A DNA stretch of 14,845 nucleotides, taken from the NCBI GenBank assembly GCA_945980015.1, contig CAMFQI010000005.1, positions 1 through 14,845 on the forward strand. The letters run 5' to 3'. Every line of letters starts with the position of its first letter. The stretch's first letter is position 1. Below the pieces are notes generated by a model. That model saw nothing but the letters and a program-made list of their open reading frames with translations. It made no database searches and was not told the origin of the DNA. Shown here in pieces: positions 12,514-14,845 of the stretch. Both the position numbers and the translations under genes were made by a program. The stretch is from an uncultured Eubacterium sp. GTDB taxonomy: Bacteria > Bacillota > Clostridia > Oscillospirales > Acutalibacteraceae.

Positions 12514-13293
12514 ATGACTAACGAACAGTATATTGAGGCTATCGAAAAAAGACATTCACGCAGGGCTTACAAACAAAAGCCGCTCGGCGCAGAGATAAAG
12601 CAGGTTATTTCTCAAATGGTTGACGCAGTTAACGAAAGTGCGGGACTTGATTTTATTTTCATTGATGATGCGACGCCGTTTTTCAAAATATTTACCGGCA
12701 AGTTCAGTATGATTGTTGTTGCGGGACCCGATACTCAAAAGGCGAGAGAGGACTGCGGCTATTACGGAGAGAGCATCGTGCTTCAATGTGTATATCACGG
12801 CTTGGGCACCTGTTGGGTTTCGGGAACATATAACGAGAATAAGGTCTACGAGACCATAAACCTTGCAAGCGAAAAACGAGTTTATGCGGTAATAACGATA
12901 GGATATGCAAAGGACCACTACAGTCTTATCGAAAAGACAATGTACAACGCAACTCATAAGAAAAACAAAACATATCAGGATATGTTTGAGGCGTGCGACG
13001 CAAAGCTTCCCGAGGAATATGCATACGGTATGAAGCTTGTTGAAAAAGGACCTTCGGCGGTTAACAGACGACCTGTAAAATTCAGATACGAAAATGGAAT
13101 ATTAAGCGGATACGTTGACGAGCCGTATTCGGACAAGAGCGTTGATTTCGGAATTGCAAAGCTTCATTTTTTGATTGGTGTAAAATCGAAGGGCATAAAC
13201 GGAAAATGGAGCTTCGACAATGTGTTTGAACAAACACAGTCGCAGAGAATAAAATTTGAATCAAAAAATGAGGAGGAAAATGATAATGAGTAA
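12514..13293 (+). CDS. Nitroreductase-family protein (FMN-dependent, TM1586-like)
   Basis: The 259-residue product starts with the nitroreductase motif EAIEKRHSRRAYKQKPL (9-25), in which the basic RHSRR typically contacts FMN phosphate. It continues with ESIVLQCVYHGLGTCWVSGTY (about 90-110), the family's second conserved helix and loop. The C-terminal half (GMKLVEKGPSAVNRRPVKF...) is typical of the longer putative nitroreductases in Clostridia, where a second degenerate copy of the fold follows. The substrate is unknown; such enzymes reduce nitro, quinone or flavin substrates with NAD(P)H. GGGAG stands 8 nt before the ATG. Its last codons contain the AGGAGG of the next gene, and the two frames overlap by 8 nt, so expression with the glycerophosphodiesterase is probably coupled. 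Confidence 0.88.
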   Translation: MTNEQYIEAIEKRHSRRAYKQKPLGAEIKQVISQMVDAVNESAGLDFIFIDDATPFFKIFTGKFSMIVVAGPDTQKAREDCGYYGESIVLQCVYHGLGTCWVSGTYNENKVYETINLASEKRVYAVITIGYAKDHYSLIEKTMYNATHKKNKTYQDMFEACDAKLPEEYAYGMKLVEKGPSAVNRRPVKFRYENGILSGYVDEPYSDKSVDFGIAKLHFLIGVKSKGINGKWSFDNVFEQTQSQRIKFESKNEEENDNE

Positions 13294-14167
13294 CGAAAAA
13301 AAGAAATGGTCAAAGGGTAAGAAAGTAGCCGTAATAATTATTTGCATACTTGCATTTTTGCTTGTGGCGGTTTTGTGCGCAGGCTTTTATGCGCTCAACT
13401 GGTACTGCACTCCGGTTGATTATGAGGTTGTGTCGGCTTCGGATATAGTAAAGGACGACACAATTATGGTTGCACACAGAGGCTTTAGGGCAGTAGCACC
13501 GGAGAATACCGCACCTGCGTTCGAGGAGGCAGGCAAGGCAGGATATGCTGCTGCAGAGTGCGATATTTACCGTTCGTCCGACGGCGTTTGGGTTGTTCAG
13601 CACGACAAGAATACATACCGTATGATGAACGAAACGGCTAATGTTGAAAAAACGAATTACGCTTCGGGCTTGGACGGATTTATCACCGACAACGGTAATA
13701 ATATAGAAAAATATCCGAATTTGGAGATTTGCACATTAGAGGAATATATGCAAATTTGTGAAGAATATAATATGCAAGCCGTTATTGAGCTAAAGGGTGA
13801 CTCTAATCAGGAGTATTACGGCGAGATTATTGATATGATAAATCAATATCCGAGTGTTGAGGTTACCTTTATTTCGTTCCAATTCAGCGACTTGCAGGCT
13901 TTGAGAAAGGTCTGCGACAACGAGCTGATGTATCTTGTAAAAGAAATAAAGAAAGAGGATATAGAGCTTGCGCTTACACTTGATAACTGCGGTATCGACT
14001 TTGACGGCAATAATGAAAAGAATTACGAAAACGACGGTGAAATTATAAAGAAATGTCAAGCGGCAGGACTTAAAACAGGTGCGTGGACTATTGACGACAA
14101 GGAGGTTATGCAAAAGCTTCTGGATTTGGGTGTTAATATGATTACTACAAACTGCATTACTTATTAA
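13286..14167 (+). CDS. Membrane-anchored glycerophosphodiester phosphodiesterase
   Basis: The 293-residue product hydrolyses glycerophosphodiesters to glycerol-3-phosphate and an alcohol, by family. A basic N-terminus and one membrane segment (about 14-37) anchor it, placing the enzyme outside. The GDPD domain shows H64-R65-G66, P72-E73-N74-T75, metal ligands E91 and D93 (ECDIY), H106-D107, the ELKGD motif and the C-terminal GAWTIDD...LGVNMITTN. The putative catalytic pair is H64 and H106. Of two nearby ATGs I chose 13286, with AGGAGG (13271-13276) 9 nt upstream; the ATG at 13280 is only 3 nt from it. The ribosome site lies within the nitroreductase gene, and the start overlaps that gene's stop by 8 nt. 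The gene ends in a double stop (TAATAA) before a terminator. Confidence 0.93.
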   Translation: MSNEKKKWSKGKKVAVIIICILAFLLVAVLCAGFYALNWYCTPVDYEVVSASDIVKDDTIMVAHRGFRAVAPENTAPAFEEAGKAGYAAAECDIYRSSDGVWVVQHDKNTYRMMNETANVEKTNYASGLDGFITDNGNNIEKYPNLEICTLEEYMQICEEYNMQAVIELKGDSNQEYYGEIIDMINQYPSVEVTFISFQFSDLQALRKVCDNELMYLVKEIKKEDIELALTLDNCGIDFDGNNEKNYENDGEIIKKCQAAGLKTGAWTIDDKEVMQKLLDLGVNMITTNCITY

Positions 14168-14185
14168 TAAAAATGTATATTGTAG

Positions 14186-14209
14186 AGGGTGCCTTCGGGC
14201 GCCCTTTAT
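14186..14209 (+). terminator. Terminator after the nitroreductase-GDPD pair
   Basis: AGGGTGCC (14186-14193) and GGCGCCCT (14198-14205) form an 8-bp stem capped by a TTCG tetraloop and followed by a short T-rich tail. Confidence 0.75.
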
Positions 14210-14216
14210 ATTGTGG

Positions 14217-14245
14217 TTGAATAGTATTTGGAATTTTGGTACAAT
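14217..14245 (+). promoter_or_regulatory. Promoter of the DnaD-domain gene
   Basis: TTGAAT (14217-14222), a 17-nt spacer, and TACAAT (14240-14245), starting just 11 nt after the preceding terminator stem; predicted start near 14252. Confidence 0.7.
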
Positions 14246-14283
14246 AATATATATTTTGTGTTTTGAGGAAAAGAGGTGAGCAA

Positions 14284-14845
14284 ATGCTTTATCAGCCGAT
14301 ACCTATGGGCGAGATTTGGGCGGACGGAATGATTGCCGTGCCTAAAAAAATTGCAACAAATTATTTGAAGCTTGCAAGTGAATATCAGCTTAAGGCGTTG
14401 CTCATTATTTTTTCAAAAAGCGGCGGGGTGACTGAGGACGAAATTGCAAGGTCGCTCGGCTGTACACGTGGGGACGCAAAGGAGTTTCTTGAATTTTGGG
14501 TTGAAGAGGGTCTTCTTTCTATCGATGGTGAGATTGTGCAAAGGCAGGAGACCGTACCTGAAAGAAAGGAAGAAAAAAAGCCGAAAAAGGAAAGCGTTCC
14601 TGTACCGAGACTTTCTCCGAGAGATATCGTTTGTATTTGCCGTGAAAATCAGGAGCTTACTCAATGCCTTCGTCATTCGCAGGAGGTTTTGGGAAAAACG
14701 CTCAGCCATATCGAGCAGGAGCTTATTGTTAATATGGTAACATATTACGGTCTGCCGTGTGACGTTGTTTTGACTATTTTGCAGTTTTATAAGAAAGAAA
14801 AGGAAAGCGGCAAGGCAATCGGAACTGCGTATATTTCTGCTATGG
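14284..14845 (+). CDS. DnaD-domain primosome protein (3' partial)
   Basis: The frame runs from the ATG at 14284 to the window edge with no stop, giving 187 residues of an incomplete protein. Residues about 28-85 look like a winged helix (LKALLIIFSKSGGVTEDEIARSLGC...FWVEEGLLSI). A charged linker (about 86-107) leads into a DnaD C-terminal domain from 110: SPRDIVCICRENQEL, LGKTLSHIEQELI, MVTYYGLPCDVVLTIL and GKAIGTAYISAM. This is the usual two-part layout of Firmicute DnaD-like proteins, which help load the replicative helicase (DnaC/DnaI system). In relatives a DnaC-type ATPase gene often follows, but that part is outside the window. AGAGGTGA precedes the start, and the gene has its own promoter. 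Confidence 0.9.
   Translation, partial: MLYQPIPMGEIWADGMIAVPKKIATNYLKLASEYQLKALLIIFSKSGGVTEDEIARSLGCTRGDAKEFLEFWVEEGLLSIDGEIVQRQETVPERKEEKKPKKESVPVPRLSPRDIVCICRENQELTQCLRHSQEVLGKTLSHIEQELIVNMVTYYGLPCDVVLTILQFYKKEKESGKAIGTAYISAM

Noticed and set aside
13256..13285. Earlier starts for the glycerophosphodiesterase gene
   Set aside because: The ATG at 13280 is 3 nt from AGGAGG and the one at 13256 has no ribosome site; the ATG at 13286 has ideal spacing.
14413..14740. Two frames of 98 codons on opposite strands near the right edge
   Set aside because: Both are shadows of the DnaD-domain gene, whose protein is recognisable and continuous.

Overview
The window looks like a chromosomal segment of an anaerobic, moderately AT-rich Firmicute of the Clostridia, most likely a Ruminococcus/Oscillospiraceae-type gut bacterium. 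The basis is an oxygen-sensitive class III ribonucleotide reductase, an EFR1-type flavodoxin/ferredoxin, a secreted protein with a dockerin-like Ca-binding C-terminus, a GH95-like lipoprotein, a QueT transporter and a DnaD-domain replication protein, together with strong AGGAGG ribosome sites and textbook sigma-A promoters. The taxonomic placement is inference.

Layout, left to right. 1-3066: 3' part of a large secreted modular protein with three related beta-sandwich modules and one dockerin-like EF-hand, closed by a terminator. 3067-3369: intergenic region with two NrdR-box-like operators wrapped around a TTGACA-17-TATGAT promoter. 3370-5571: nrdD, with its own terminator and no nrdG activase beside it. 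5599-6288 (-): DUF421/YetF membrane protein. 6389-9037 (+): divergent GH95-like lipoprotein with a very short leader. A bidirectional terminator separates it from 9085-9618 (-), queT, preceded by a compact structured leader that looks like a preQ1 riboswitch. Then a 31-nt near-perfect palindrome (9745-9775), a small NifX/NifB-type cofactor-binding protein (9781-10122, -), and a divergent EFR1 ferredoxin gene (10239-10991, +); the two promoters stand back to back with 7 bp between their -35 boxes. The ferredoxin gene ends inside a ladder of five hairpins joined by GTGAAGT-type linkers (10982-11103), followed by a bidirectional terminator. On the minus strand follow a patatin-like lipase (11171-12013) and an 89-residue membrane protein with an acidic then Lys/Ala-rich tail (12103-12372). 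On the plus strand follow a nitroreductase-family gene and a membrane-anchored glycerophosphodiesterase that overlap by 8 nt, then a terminator and a DnaD-domain gene that runs off the right edge.

Most genes are single transcription units with their own promoter and terminator; only nitroreductase/GDPD is clearly a translationally coupled pair. No tRNA, rRNA, CRISPR array, phage or transposase gene was seen. The items most worth attention are the hairpin ladder at the 3' end of the ferredoxin gene, the queT leader, the 31-nt palindrome, the NrdR operator pair, and the GH95-like enzyme that keeps its predicted catalytic residues but has lost a usual family motif.
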